DNA of 64,000 nt from Clostridia bacterium (GTDB lineage: Bacteria > Bacillota_A > Clostridia > Christensenellales > Aristaeellaceae): positions 62,001 through 126,000 of the forward strand of contig JAFWYA010000033.1 in the NCBI GenBank assembly GCA_017517815.1, written 5' to 3'. Below are positions 1 to 7,635 of this stretch, piece after piece. The number at the start of each line of letters is the position of its first letter. Position 1 is the stretch's first letter. The position numbers and the translations under genes were made by a program. The notes beneath the pieces were generated by a model. The model had not been told where the DNA came from. It did not search any database and saw only the letters and a program-made list of their open reading frames with translations.

Positions 1-1
1 T

Positions 2-1222
2 ATTCAGAAGATCAACCGCATTCTGGAAGACACGGCCTATGTGCGCATGGGCGGCAGCGCTGAGGAACTGAAAACCGCCGAATATCTGAAGGGCTGCTGT
101 GAGGAATTGGGGGCACAGGCCCATCTGGAAGCGTTTGAGGTGGATATGGCCACCATTCAGGAGGCTGTGTTTGAGGCCGACGGCGTGAGCGTGCCGTGCA
201 AGGGCTATCGTTGTGCCGGCAGCAGCGAGGTGGAGGCTCCCTTCTACTATCTGCGCAGCAACGACAAGGTTGCTCTCAGCCAGTGCAAGGGCAAAATTGT
301 GATGATCGACGGTTATCTGGGCTACTGGATGTATCGCGATCTTCTCGAAAACGGCGCAGTAGGCTTTGTGACCTACGACGGCAATGCCAATTATGCCGAC
401 CGCGATATCGACCAGCGCGAGCTGCGCACCTACATCAGCAAGGGCGAAAAGATCCCCGGCGTGAACATCAACGCCAAGGACGCCATTGCGCTGGTGGAGA
501 AGGGCGTGCAGACTGCAAAGATCACCCTGAAGCAGGATGAATACAAGGGCCAGTCCCACAATGTGGTGATGGATCTGCCCGGCGAGACGGATGAGTGGAT
601 CGTGCTGACGGCGCACTACGACTCCACCTCGCTGTCTGAAGGTGCATACGACAACATGTCCGGCTGCCTGGGCCTGCTGGGTGTGGCAGAACACTTCATT
701 GGCCAGCCGCACCGCTACGGCCTGCGCTTTGTGTTCTGCGGCAGCGAGGAACGCGGTCTGCTGGGCTCCAAGGCCTACGTGGCGGCACATGAAAGCGAGC
801 TGCCCAAAATGGCGCTCAACATTAACCTCGATATGATCGGCTGCATCATGGGCAAGTTTATCGCCTGCTGCACCACTGAGGAAAAGCTGGTGCATTATAT
901 CGATTACATGAGCAGCGAACTGGGCTTCAGCGTTAAAACCCGTCAGGACGTGTACTCCAGCGACTCCACGCCCTTTGCTGACAAGGGTGTGCCTGCGCTG
1001 TCCTTTGCACGCATTGCGCCGCAGAACACTGCCACCATCCACAATAGCTATGATACCCGCAAGGTCATGAAGGCCGAACAGGTGGCTGAGGACACGGCGT
1101 TTATTGCCGCCTTCACCGAGCGCATGGCCAATGCAAAGCTCTGCCCGGTCAGCCGCGAGATTCCCGACAATGTGAAGGAAAAGCTGGATTTTTACCTGCT
1201 GCGCAAGCGCAAGCCGGAATAA
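2..1222 (+). CDS. M28-family zinc aminopeptidase (5' end outside window)
   Basis: Open reading continues without a stop from base 2, and the residues before the first in-frame GTG (41) look coding, so the true start lies upstream. The protein has the co-catalytic di-zinc layout of M28 peptidases: HYDS (first zinc His), AYDNMSG (bridging Asp), GSEERGLLGS (catalytic Glu and zinc Glu), NINLDMIG (zinc Asp) and HNSYDT near the C-terminus (last zinc His). A PA-type insert probably occupies residues 60-160, as in many clostridial M28 enzymes. It would remove N-terminal residues from peptides. No signal peptide can be judged because the N-terminus is missing. The stop is 12 bp before the next gene, so the two are probably cotranscribed. 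Confidence 0.85.
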   Translation: MQKINRILEDTAYVRMGGSAEELKTAEYLKGCCEELGAQAHLEAFEVDMATIQEAVFEADGVSVPCKGYRCAGSSEVEAPFYYLRSNDKVALSQCKGKIVMIDGYLGYWMYRDLLENGAVGFVTYDGNANYADRDIDQRELRTYISKGEKIPGVNINAKDAIALVEKGVQTAKITLKQDEYKGQSHNVVMDLPGETDEWIVLTAHYDSTSLSEGAYDNMSGCLGLLGVAEHFIGQPHRYGLRFVFCGSEERGLLGSKAYVAAHESELPKMALNINLDMIGCIMGKFIACCTTEEKLVHYIDYMSSELGFSVKTRQDVYSSDSTPFADKGVPALSFARIAPQNTATIHNSYDTRKVMKAEQVAEDTAFIAAFTERMANAKLCPVSREIPDNVKEKLDFYLLRKRKPE

Positions 1223-1234
1223 GAGGGCCGCGCC

Positions 1235-2116
1235 ATGAAAGAAAACAGACTGCAGCCCGAGTGTATACGCTGCCTGGTCGAAAGGCAGCTGTACGCATAC
1301 CCCGCCGACGCCGCCCCTGACAAGCAGCTGGATTACATGCAGCGCCTGCTTGGGCTGATCGCCGGGGCGCGGCGCGACGTGGGTGTGCCGGTGCTTTCAC
1401 GCGAGATCAAACGGCTTAAGGAAGAGCTGTTTGGCACGGCAGAGGATTACACGCAGATCAAACGGCATTTCAACGCGCTGATGCTTGCGCGCGAAAACGA
1501 ACTGCAAAGCCGCATCGACGCTGCTGCCGACCCGCTGATGGAAGGGCTGAAATGCGCGTTTACGGGCAACTATATCGACTTTGGCGCAGCCATGCACAAG
1601 GTGGATGAGCAGCAGCTGGACGAACTGCTGGCCTCTCCGCCGCCCTTTGAGACGGATGAGCAGACCATCGCCCGCCTCAGGGCTGAGTTGCTTGCGGCAA
1701 AGCGCATTGTTTACCTGACGGATAACTGCGGCGAGATCGTGATGGACAAGCTGCTCATGCGCGTTATCCGCCACATAAACCCCGAAGCAGAGCTGATTGC
1801 CATCGTACGCGGTGACGACGTGCTCAACGACGCTACGCGCGAGGACGCGCAGCAGGTGGGGCTCGATACCGTCGCACGGGTCATGGATAACGGCAGCGAT
1901 GTAGCCGGAACCTGGCTGGAAGAAATCAGCCCCGAGGCAAATCGTACGCTGGAAACGGCAGATGTGATCCTTGCCAAGGGACAGGCTAATTTTGAAACCA
2001 TGCGCGGCTGCGGCATGAATGTGTATTACCTGTTCATGTGCAAGTGCAGCATGTTTGCCAGCCGTTTCAATGTGCCGCGCTTTACCGGCATTCTGACACA
2101 GGATTCCCGGTTTTAA
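1235..2116 (+). CDS. DUF89 family metal-dependent phosphatase (ARMT1-like)
   Basis: The 293-residue protein carries the DUF89 hallmarks: an N-terminal CxxC (PECIRC, C10/C13) as in the prokaryotic subfamily, the metal-binding DNCGE motif near residue 167, the RGDDVLND segment, and KGQANFE toward the C-terminus. The family is known for metal-dependent dephosphorylation of damaged or unwanted sugar and nucleotide phosphates (damage-control phosphatases); the substrate here cannot be told. The ATG at 1235 follows a weak AAGAGGG and lies 12 bp after the peptidase stop, so it is the second gene of that unit. A strong hairpin follows directly. Confidence 0.82.
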   Translation: MKENRLQPECIRCLVERQLYAYPADAAPDKQLDYMQRLLGLIAGARRDVGVPVLSREIKRLKEELFGTAEDYTQIKRHFNALMLARENELQSRIDAAADPLMEGLKCAFTGNYIDFGAAMHKVDEQQLDELLASPPPFETDEQTIARLRAELLAAKRIVYLTDNCGEIVMDKLLMRVIRHINPEAELIAIVRGDDVLNDATREDAQQVGLDTVARVMDNGSDVAGTWLEEISPEANRTLETADVILAKGQANFETMRGCGMNVYYLFMCKCSMFASRFNVPRFTGILTQDSRF

Positions 2117-2122
2117 CAGTAC

Positions 2123-2161
2123 AAAAAAGGACGTTCAGACTTTTGTCTGAACGCCTTTTTT
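2123..2161. terminator. Bidirectional intrinsic terminator
   Basis: An inverted repeat with arms built on GTTCAGAC/GTCTGAAC is flanked by an A-run on the left and a T-run on the right, so it can end both the plus-strand DUF89 unit and the minus-strand larA gene that converges on it. Confidence 0.9.
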
Positions 2162-2169
2162 GCATGTTC

Positions 2170-3438
2170 TTACACGATCACGCCCACGCCGTCGGGAATG
2201 ACGGTGACGGTGGCGGTTTCGCCCAGCAGCGCGGTGGCCTCGGCCAGCGCCGTATCTGCGTCGGGAGCCCAGCGCATGTGCATGGTTTCCACCAGCTGAC
2301 GGTTTTCTTCGCCGGTGACGAACCAGCAGTTGGCCTTGCCCTGCACGCGGGCCAGAATCTGCGCTTCCCACTGGTCCATGTGGGTGTTTTCAGGCGGCAC
2401 GCTTTCGATGTCGCGGGTGACAGCCGCCGCATCAGGACGGTCAGCAAACCAGCGGTAGAACGCCTCGCCGCCGTGGCCGTCGCCCAGCGCAGCGCAAATG
2501 ATAACAGCGCCGCCTTCGCGCACGCAGCTTTCAGCAGCAGTCATGCCCTTGACGGCCTGATATACGTTCTGATCCAACGGATAACCGCCGTTGGACGTGA
2601 TAGCGATGTCAGAAACGACCTTGGGCACGCGGGTCATCTTTTCGCACAGTGCACAGCCGCTGCGGTGCGCCTTTTCATGATGTCCGGCAACGGCAGCAAT
2701 CACGCGCTTGTCAGCGTCGATGAGCACGTTGAGGATGAACGCCAGCTTTGCCTGCTCGGCAGCATAGAGCATGTCCTTGTGGATGGGGTTCTGATCCAGG
2801 CTGCCCTGACGCGCATGCGGGCTCTGCAGGAACTGCGCGTTATGGTTGTAAAGCACGGTCTTGCGGGAAGCAACGCCGGGCAGGATGGCTTTGCGGCCGC
2901 CGGAGAAGCCGGCAAAGAAATGCGGCTCGATGAAGCCCTCGGCGATTACCAGCTCGCTTTCCTTCACCAGATGGTTCAGCCACAGCTCGCCGCCGGAGGG
3001 CAGGGTGCCGAAGAAGGCCATATCCTCGTCCTTGATGGCTTCGTGCACAACGATCTTTTCATTGTTCACGATCTCGTCGCCATAGCGGGCGCGCAGCTCC
3101 TCTTCAGTGGTGGGGCGGTGCATGCCGGTGGCAATCAGCAGGGTGATCTGCGCATCGGGATTGCCGCGGCGGATCTCTTCCAGCAGGAGGGGCATGGTGA
3201 TGCGGCTGGGAACGGGGCGGGTATGATCGCTGGTGATGATCAGCACGGTCTTTTTGCCCTGAGTCAGTTCGCACAGGCGCGGTGTGCCGATGGGACTTTC
3301 CAGCGCTTCGCGCACGATGGCGGACTGGTCAGCACTGTGCTCTTCAGCATGGTTGGGAACGATGACGGCCTGAAGGCGGTCGTTGGGAACATTCAGCGGC
3401 ATTTTGCCCTTGCCATAGGGAAGTTCGATATGCAGCAT
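2170..3438 (-). CDS. larA: Nickel-dependent lactate racemase LarA
   Basis: The 422-residue product matches LarA in length and in every cofactor position. TSDHTRPVP is the N-domain signature. H107, H173 (EPHFFAGFSGG), K183 (GGRK) and H199 (LYNH) sit at the spacing of H108, H174, K184 and H200 of the Lactiplantibacillus enzyme, where the lysine carries the nickel-pincer nucleotide. It would interconvert D- and L-lactate, or a related 2-hydroxyacid, in the cytoplasm. The ATG at 3438 is preferred over the longer frame because AAGGTGG lies just upstream and the longer extension has no family counterpart. The cofactor genes larB, larC and larE are not in the window. A 16-bp palindrome lies 34-49 bp upstream. 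Confidence 0.93.
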   Translation of the reverse strand: MLHIELPYGKGKMPLNVPNDRLQAVIVPNHAEEHSADQSAIVREALESPIGTPRLCELTQGKKTVLIITSDHTRPVPSRITMPLLLEEIRRGNPDAQITLLIATGMHRPTTEEELRARYGDEIVNNEKIVVHEAIKDEDMAFFGTLPSGGELWLNHLVKESELVIAEGFIEPHFFAGFSGGRKAILPGVASRKTVLYNHNAQFLQSPHARQGSLDQNPIHKDMLYAAEQAKLAFILNVLIDADKRVIAAVAGHHEKAHRSGCALCEKMTRVPKVVSDIAITSNGGYPLDQNVYQAVKGMTAAESCVREGGAVIICAALGDGHGGEAFYRWFADRPDAAAVTRDIESVPPENTHMDQWEAQILARVQGKANCWFVTGEENRQLVETMHMRWAPDADTALAEATALLGETATVTVIPDGVGVIV

Positions 3439-3471
3439 AATGGCACCACCTTGTATATTTTTCAAATCGAA

Positions 3472-3487
3472 TGTGTCTGATGACACA
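3472..3487. promoter_or_regulatory. 16-bp palindrome upstream of larA
   Basis: TGTGTCTGATGACACA has perfect 6-bp arms around TGAT and lies 34-49 bp before the larA ATG. Size and symmetry fit a dimeric regulator of the Crp/Fnr type, the family of the known lactate-racemase activator LarR. No regulator gene is adjacent, so this is an inferred operator. Confidence 0.4.
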
Positions 3488-3538
3488 GAACACTCTAAAT
3501 AAACAATTTTCGCTGTTTGGCCTGCTTTTCCTGCCGGA

Positions 3539-4408
3539 TCAGAGTTTTTTGGTGAAGCAGATGATGCGGTTTGCCTCGGTAAAGCCAGCATGAAGATGGA
3601 ACCGCAGGCTCTGTTCATTGGTCAGTTCGCAGTCGCTGGCAAACTCGCTGCAGCCCTGCGAACGTGCCCAGTTTTCACAGGCGGAAAGCAGCTTTGCAGC
3701 CCCGCCGCGCTTGCGAAGGGCGGGCTGCACATAAATGCCCTCCAGATAGCCTACAGGGCTGCTTTCCGTACCTTCCACATAGTCGTGACGCAGCTGACAC
3801 TGTGCAAAGCCCACAGGAGTGATTTCGTGCAGCAGCAGGAAAAACGCTGCCTGACCCATGCCCAGCACGTCTTCCATTTCGGATTTCAGCTCGTCAAAAT
3901 CGTGATCCGGCCACAGCTCCAGCGCAAGGCGGGTTACCACATCTGCATCGTTTTCATCAGCCTGACGCACAGAAAGTGGACTGAGCAGCTCGCCCACGCG
4001 GCTTTCGCCCAGCACCTGAATGCCGTGCTCCTTCAGCAGTGCGCCGCATACGCCGTCACCGGGACACAGCCGACCGGTGAAACTTCCGTCGTAGATCATG
4101 CCGCTGCCGCAGCTGGGGCTGCGCTCCTTGAGCAGCGCGTGGGTGCAGCCGGTCATCTGCGCCAGCTTCAGCGCTTCTTCAGCTCCCTGCCGGTAGTTTT
4201 CGGTTACATCGCGCCCATCCCGGGTGATCACTTTGCTGCCAACGCGCTCTGAAGGTACGCGCGGAGTGGGCAGACCGCCGATCACTTCAGGGCATACAGG
4301 AATGAGCGTATGGGTTTTGAGCAGCTCGTCCAGACAGGCAAGCGGTTTGGTGTTGCCGTCGTAGCGGCACTTGACGCCCATAAGGCAGGCACTGATGAGC
4401 AGGTTCAT
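3539..4408 (-). CDS. DUF523 (TudS-like) domain fused to an AAC(6')-like GNAT acetyltransferase
   Basis: Residues 1-145 are a complete DUF523 domain: ACLMGVKCRYDG (C8, C14), PVCPE (C39), RSPSCGSG (C100) and RLCPG (C115). This is the cysteine pattern of the thiouracil desulfurase TudS family, which holds an iron-sulfur cluster. Residues 146-289 are a GNAT domain very close to aminoglycoside 6'-N-acetyltransferases: ELWPDH, RHDYVEG, SSPVGYLEGIYV, an acetyl-CoA loop KRGGAAKLL, and CEFASD/HLHAGFTEANRIICF-type blocks. Each half looks intact. Whether the C-terminal domain acetylates aminoglycosides or a cellular amine is unknown. The ATG at 4408 has an AAAGGA site. The gene lies 100 bp upstream of larA and behind the pyruvate kinase terminator. 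Confidence 0.8.
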   Translation of the reverse strand: MNLLISACLMGVKCRYDGNTKPLACLDELLKTHTLIPVCPEVIGGLPTPRVPSERVGSKVITRDGRDVTENYRQGAEEALKLAQMTGCTHALLKERSPSCGSGMIYDGSFTGRLCPGDGVCGALLKEHGIQVLGESRVGELLSPLSVRQADENDADVVTRLALELWPDHDFDELKSEMEDVLGMGQAAFFLLLHEITPVGFAQCQLRHDYVEGTESSPVGYLEGIYVQPALRKRGGAAKLLSACENWARSQGCSEFASDCELTNEQSLRFHLHAGFTEANRIICFTKKL

Positions 4409-4423
4409 ATGGATCGTCCTTTC

Positions 4424-4453
4424 AAAAAAACTGCGGGGAATTCCCCGCAGTTT
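4424..4453 (-). terminator. Intrinsic terminator after pyruvate kinase
   Basis: A perfect 12-bp inverted repeat (AACTGCGGGGAA / TTCCCCGCAGTT) is followed on the minus strand by seven T residues. It closes the glycosidase-Lgt-MGMT-pyk operon. Confidence 0.92.
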
Positions 4454-4463
4454 GCAGTTTCAA

Positions 4464-6227
4464 TCAGGCGGGCGCGTGGCCGGGGTTGCAGCTGACAACG
4501 CCGCGGTCGGCGTCGAGGGTCACGACTGCGCCGCTCTTGAGGATCTTGGTAGCGCCTTGCGCACCGATGATGACGGGCAGGTTGAGGCTCATGCCGGCGA
4601 TGGCGCCGTGGCCGTTGGGGTTGTCGTCCTCCAGAATGAGGCCGCTGGCCTTGCGCACAAGCGGAAGCACGGCATTGCTGGTCTGCGGCAGCACCAGGAT
4701 ATCGCCGTCGCGGAAAGTGCGCAGGGCTTCATCAGCGTCTTTGCACACGCACAGGCGGCCGCAGCAGCTTTCACGGGTGATGCCCTTGCCGGTGACCAAA
4801 ATATGGCCGACCACGTGCACCTTCATCAGGTTGGTGGTGCCGCTCACGCCCAGAGGCACGCCGGCGGTCATAACGACCAGTTCGCCGTCATGCAGCAATC
4901 CGGCCTTTTCGCCTGCCTGCACGGCCTGCTCAAACAGGTCGTCGGTGTTGTCGATTTCGTCGATCATCAGCGGGGTAACGCCCCAGCTGAGGTTGAGCTG
5001 GCGGCAGACGGTTTCGTCCGTGGTGCAGCAGATGATGGGGCATTCGGGACGATACTTGCTGATCATCTTGGCGGTGCGGCCGCTCTTGGTGACAGTGATG
5101 ATGGCAGAAGCTCCCAGGTCATGGGCGGAAGTGCAGGTGGCGTGGGAAATGGCGTTGGTCACGTCGGGCGTACCTTCACTTTCGCGTTCCTTGAAGCGCT
5201 TGGCATAGTTGATGTCGCTTTCAGCATAGGCGGCGATCGAAGCCATGGTGCGTACAGCCTCCACAGGGTACAGACCCGCAGCGGTCTCGCCGGAGAGCAT
5301 GATGGCGCTGGTGCCGTCGTAGATAGCGTTGGCAACGTCGGTGGATTCGGCGCGGGTGGGACGGGGATTTTTCATCATGCTGTCCAGCATCTGGGTGGCG
5401 GTGATGACGGGCTTGCCGGAGGTATAGGCCTTGTGGATGAGCATTTTCTGGATCACGGGCACCTGCTCCAGCGGGATCTCTACGCCCAGGTCGCCGCGGG
5501 CGACCATGATGCCGTCAGCCACGCGCAGGATCTCGTCGATATTCTGAACGCCCTGCATGTTTTCGATCTTGGCGATGATGTTGACGTTGGAACGGCCCTC
5601 CTGACTGAACAGACGGCGCACTTCGAGGATATCCTCGGCGGTGCGGGCGAAGGAGGCGGCCACAAAATCGATGCCGTTGCGCACGCCGAAGGCAATGTCC
5701 TCGCGGTCCTTCTGGCTGAGGTAGGGCATGCTGAGATCCACGTCGGGCACGTTGATGCCCTTGCGGTCGCTGATGACGCCGTCGTTGTTGACCACGCACA
5801 CGATCTCCTTATCGCTGAGGGAGCGCACCGTCATGCTGACCAGACCGTCGTCGATGAGGATGGTGGTGCCTTCGCGAATGTCGCGGGGCAGCTCCTTGTA
5901 GGTGATGGAGGCGCGCTCGGCCGTGCCGGAGATGGTCTCGGTGCAGAGGGTGAAGGTCTGCCCCTTCTTCAGTTCCACCTTATGGTCTTCAAACAGCTCC
6001 AGACGGATCTCCGGGCCGCGGGTATCCAGCATGATGGCGATGGGCAGGTTGAGCTCGGCGCTCAGCCGGCGGATGCGGTTCATGTTGTTGAGATGAAACT
6101 CATGATCGCCGTGGGAAAAATTGAGACGGGCGACGTTCATGCCCGACAGCATCAGCTCGCGCAGTACGTCGTCGGAGGTGGTGGCGGGGCCCAGCGTGCA
6201 GACAATCTTGGTTTTGCGCAGTTTCAT
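4464..6227 (-). CDS. pyk: Pyruvate kinase with C-terminal PEP-utilising domain
   Basis: The start at 6227 gives 587 residues, the length of Bacillus/Geobacillus-type pyruvate kinases. N-terminal KTKIVCTLGPA, MLDTRGPEIR (active-site Arg region), MVARGDLGVEIP (metal-binding Glu/Asp region) and TRAESTDVANAI with MLSGETAAG are all present. The last ~110 residues are the extra PEP-utilising-enzyme-like domain, with a phosphohistidine-type loop NGHGAIAG. It transfers phosphate from PEP to ADP at the end of glycolysis. The ATG overlaps the stop of the upstream methyltransferase gene as ATGA, indicating translational coupling. A longer frame upstream is only the overlap with that gene. Confidence 0.97.
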   Translation of the reverse strand: MKLRKTKIVCTLGPATTSDDVLRELMLSGMNVARLNFSHGDHEFHLNNMNRIRRLSAELNLPIAIMLDTRGPEIRLELFEDHKVELKKGQTFTLCTETISGTAERASITYKELPRDIREGTTILIDDGLVSMTVRSLSDKEIVCVVNNDGVISDRKGINVPDVDLSMPYLSQKDREDIAFGVRNGIDFVAASFARTAEDILEVRRLFSQEGRSNVNIIAKIENMQGVQNIDEILRVADGIMVARGDLGVEIPLEQVPVIQKMLIHKAYTSGKPVITATQMLDSMMKNPRPTRAESTDVANAIYDGTSAIMLSGETAAGLYPVEAVRTMASIAAYAESDINYAKRFKERESEGTPDVTNAISHATCTSAHDLGASAIITVTKSGRTAKMISKYRPECPIICCTTDETVCRQLNLSWGVTPLMIDEIDNTDDLFEQAVQAGEKAGLLHDGELVVMTAGVPLGVSGTTNLMKVHVVGHILVTGKGITRESCCGRLCVCKDADEALRTFRDGDILVLPQTSNAVLPLVRKASGLILEDDNPNGHGAIAGMSLNLPVIIGAQGATKILKSGAVVTLDADRGVVSCNPGHAPA

Positions 6228-6691
6228 AATGCGTTCATCCTTTCCAGATTCAGCAGTGCTTCCTTGATGGGCAGTCCGCCGCCGTAACCGGTGAGCGAAC
6301 CGTTTTTGCCGACCACGCGGTGGCAGGGGATGAAGATGGACAGGGGATTGCGATGGTTGGCCATGCCCACAGCCCGGCAGGCTTTGGGGTTGCCGACGGC
6401 TTGCGCCTGCTGCGCGTAGGTACGGGTTTGGCCGTAGGGTATATCGCACAGCGCCTGCCAGCAGCGCAGCTGAAAGGGCGTGCCCTTTGGTGCGAGAGGA
6501 ACGGTAAATGTACGGCGCTTTGCGCAGAAGTATTCTTCAAGCTGCTGTGCAGCCTGCATAAGCACGGGCGTTTGAGCGCATATGGCATCCTCTGTGTTTA
6601 TGCCAAAACGCAGTTCCACCAGCGCGCCGTTTTCCTCCACAAGCGTCAGAGCACCAATGGGGGAGTGGTTGATTACAGAGGCATATTTCAT
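6224..6691 (-). CDS. ogt: Methylated-DNA-[protein]-cysteine S-methyltransferase
   Basis: The 155-residue protein has the suicide acceptor motif IPCHRVVG with C123, the preceding RAVGxANxxNP block (RAVGMANHRNP), the helix-turn-helix segment IPYGQTRTYAQQA, and a typical C-terminal LLNLE. It removes alkyl groups from O6-alkylguanine in DNA by irreversible transfer to its own cysteine. The ATG at 6691 overlaps the stop of the Lgt-like gene (ATGA), and its own stop overlaps the pyk start, so it is locked into the four-gene operon. Symbol ogt is given by family; adaB/ogt naming differs between species. Confidence 0.93.
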   Translation of the reverse strand: MKYASVINHSPIGALTLVEENGALVELRFGINTEDAICAQTPVLMQAAQQLEEYFCAKRRTFTVPLAPKGTPFQLRCWQALCDIPYGQTRTYAQQAQAVGNPKACRAVGMANHRNPLSIFIPCHRVVGKNGSLTGYGGGLPIKEALLNLERMNAL

Positions 6692-7632
6692 GCGTTTTTC
6701 CGGCTGAACAGCAGTGCGCATGGCGGTGCGAACAGGCCGATGCATACGGCAGCCATGATGCTGTAATCCCGCAGCAGCGTGGGATTGCCGATGGTCAGGC
6801 GACCATCGAGCGAAAACTCCAGCACGACCAGCACAGCGGCACAAAGGAGGATGGTCAGCCAGCTGACGAGCTTTGCACGACGGCTGCGGCCTTTGAGCAG
6901 AATGGCACAGCTGATGATGGGCATCAGCGCAGCTGCCAGCTGACCCACGCGCAGGAAGATGAGCAGCATATGGCCGTCGTCGCGCATGCTTTCCAGAATG
7001 ACCTGTGAAGCGCCATACAGCGAAAAGAAGAACAGCGCGGTGCGGCCCTCGCAGGCGCTGAGGCGACGCAGACAGAACAGCACAGCCGCAAAAATGATAA
7101 CGCCCGCAACAGCCTCATAGGCCCATACGTTCAGACGGTATTCCACCGCTACACCCATGCGGCTCTGCTGAAACAGCCATGCCAGCTTTTCAGTGGCAAA
7201 GCCTTCATTCACAGCCTTGCCTACGCCAAGATCGGTAAACTGCTCGCCAAAGCGCAGCACGGCGATGGAAAGGCCCATGGGCACGCACAGCGCGTCCATC
7301 ACGCGGGCAAAGGAGATTTGATTGACCTTTGCGGTAATGGCAGCCGCCAGCAGCAGTCCGGCGATCATACCGGGCATGGATAGTCCGCCATCAAAAAAGT
7401 TGAGCATCAGCCACGGGTTTTCAAAGGTTTCGGTAAAGGTGGACAGGTTGCACACGCAGTACAAAGTGCGCGCGCCTGCAATGCCCAGCACCATGCTCAG
7501 CACGCCCATAAGCGCTGCGGCACCCTGCGGCAACTTTTTGTAAAGACCAGCCAGCAGGACGAGCGCGGCCACAGCAGCGCATGCGCCATAGGCATGAACG
7601 GTCAGGCCCAGAAAGGTGAAAGTGGTATCCAT
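6688..7632 (-). CDS. Lgt-like polytopic membrane protein (divergent prolipoprotein diacylglyceryl transferase homologue)
   Basis: The 314-residue protein has about seven to nine hydrophobic segments and the Lgt skeleton: FDGGLSMPG where Lgt has its HGG loop, LRFGEQF in place of GRxGNFxN, a VEYRLNVWAYEAV segment in place of HPxQLYE, LYGASQVILESMRDD (the YGxxRxxxExxR block) and LRVGQLAAALM. The catalytic-loop histidine of true Lgt is absent, so lipoprotein diacylglyceryl transfer is doubtful. It starts 3 bp after the stop of a secreted phosphodiester glycosidase and overlaps the next gene. A second copy of this gene pair is at 32039-33815, which suggests the two products work together at the membrane. 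A specialised envelope-lipid role is inference. Confidence 0.65.
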   Translation of the reverse strand: MDTTFTFLGLTVHAYGACAAVAALVLLAGLYKKLPQGAAALMGVLSMVLGIAGARTLYCVCNLSTFTETFENPWLMLNFFDGGLSMPGMIAGLLLAAAITAKVNQISFARVMDALCVPMGLSIAVLRFGEQFTDLGVGKAVNEGFATEKLAWLFQQSRMGVAVEYRLNVWAYEAVAGVIIFAAVLFCLRRLSACEGRTALFFFSLYGASQVILESMRDDGHMLLIFLRVGQLAAALMPIISCAILLKGRSRRAKLVSWLTILLCAAVLVVLEFSLDGRLTIGNPTLLRDYSIMAAVCIGLFAPPCALLFSRKNA

Positions 7633-7635
7633 GGT

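Noticed and set aside
2038..3480. 480-residue plus-strand frame over larA
   Set aside because: It starts within the DUF89 gene, crosses a terminator and is antisense to a complete LarA.
3539..4408. Acquired antibiotic-resistance cassette
   Set aside because: The AAC(6')-like domain is fused to DUF523 in a chromosomal setting with no mobile element, integron site or base-composition shift.
4371..6287. Long plus-strand frame over pyruvate kinase
   Set aside because: Antisense shadow of a textbook pyruvate kinase; product has no recognisable domain.
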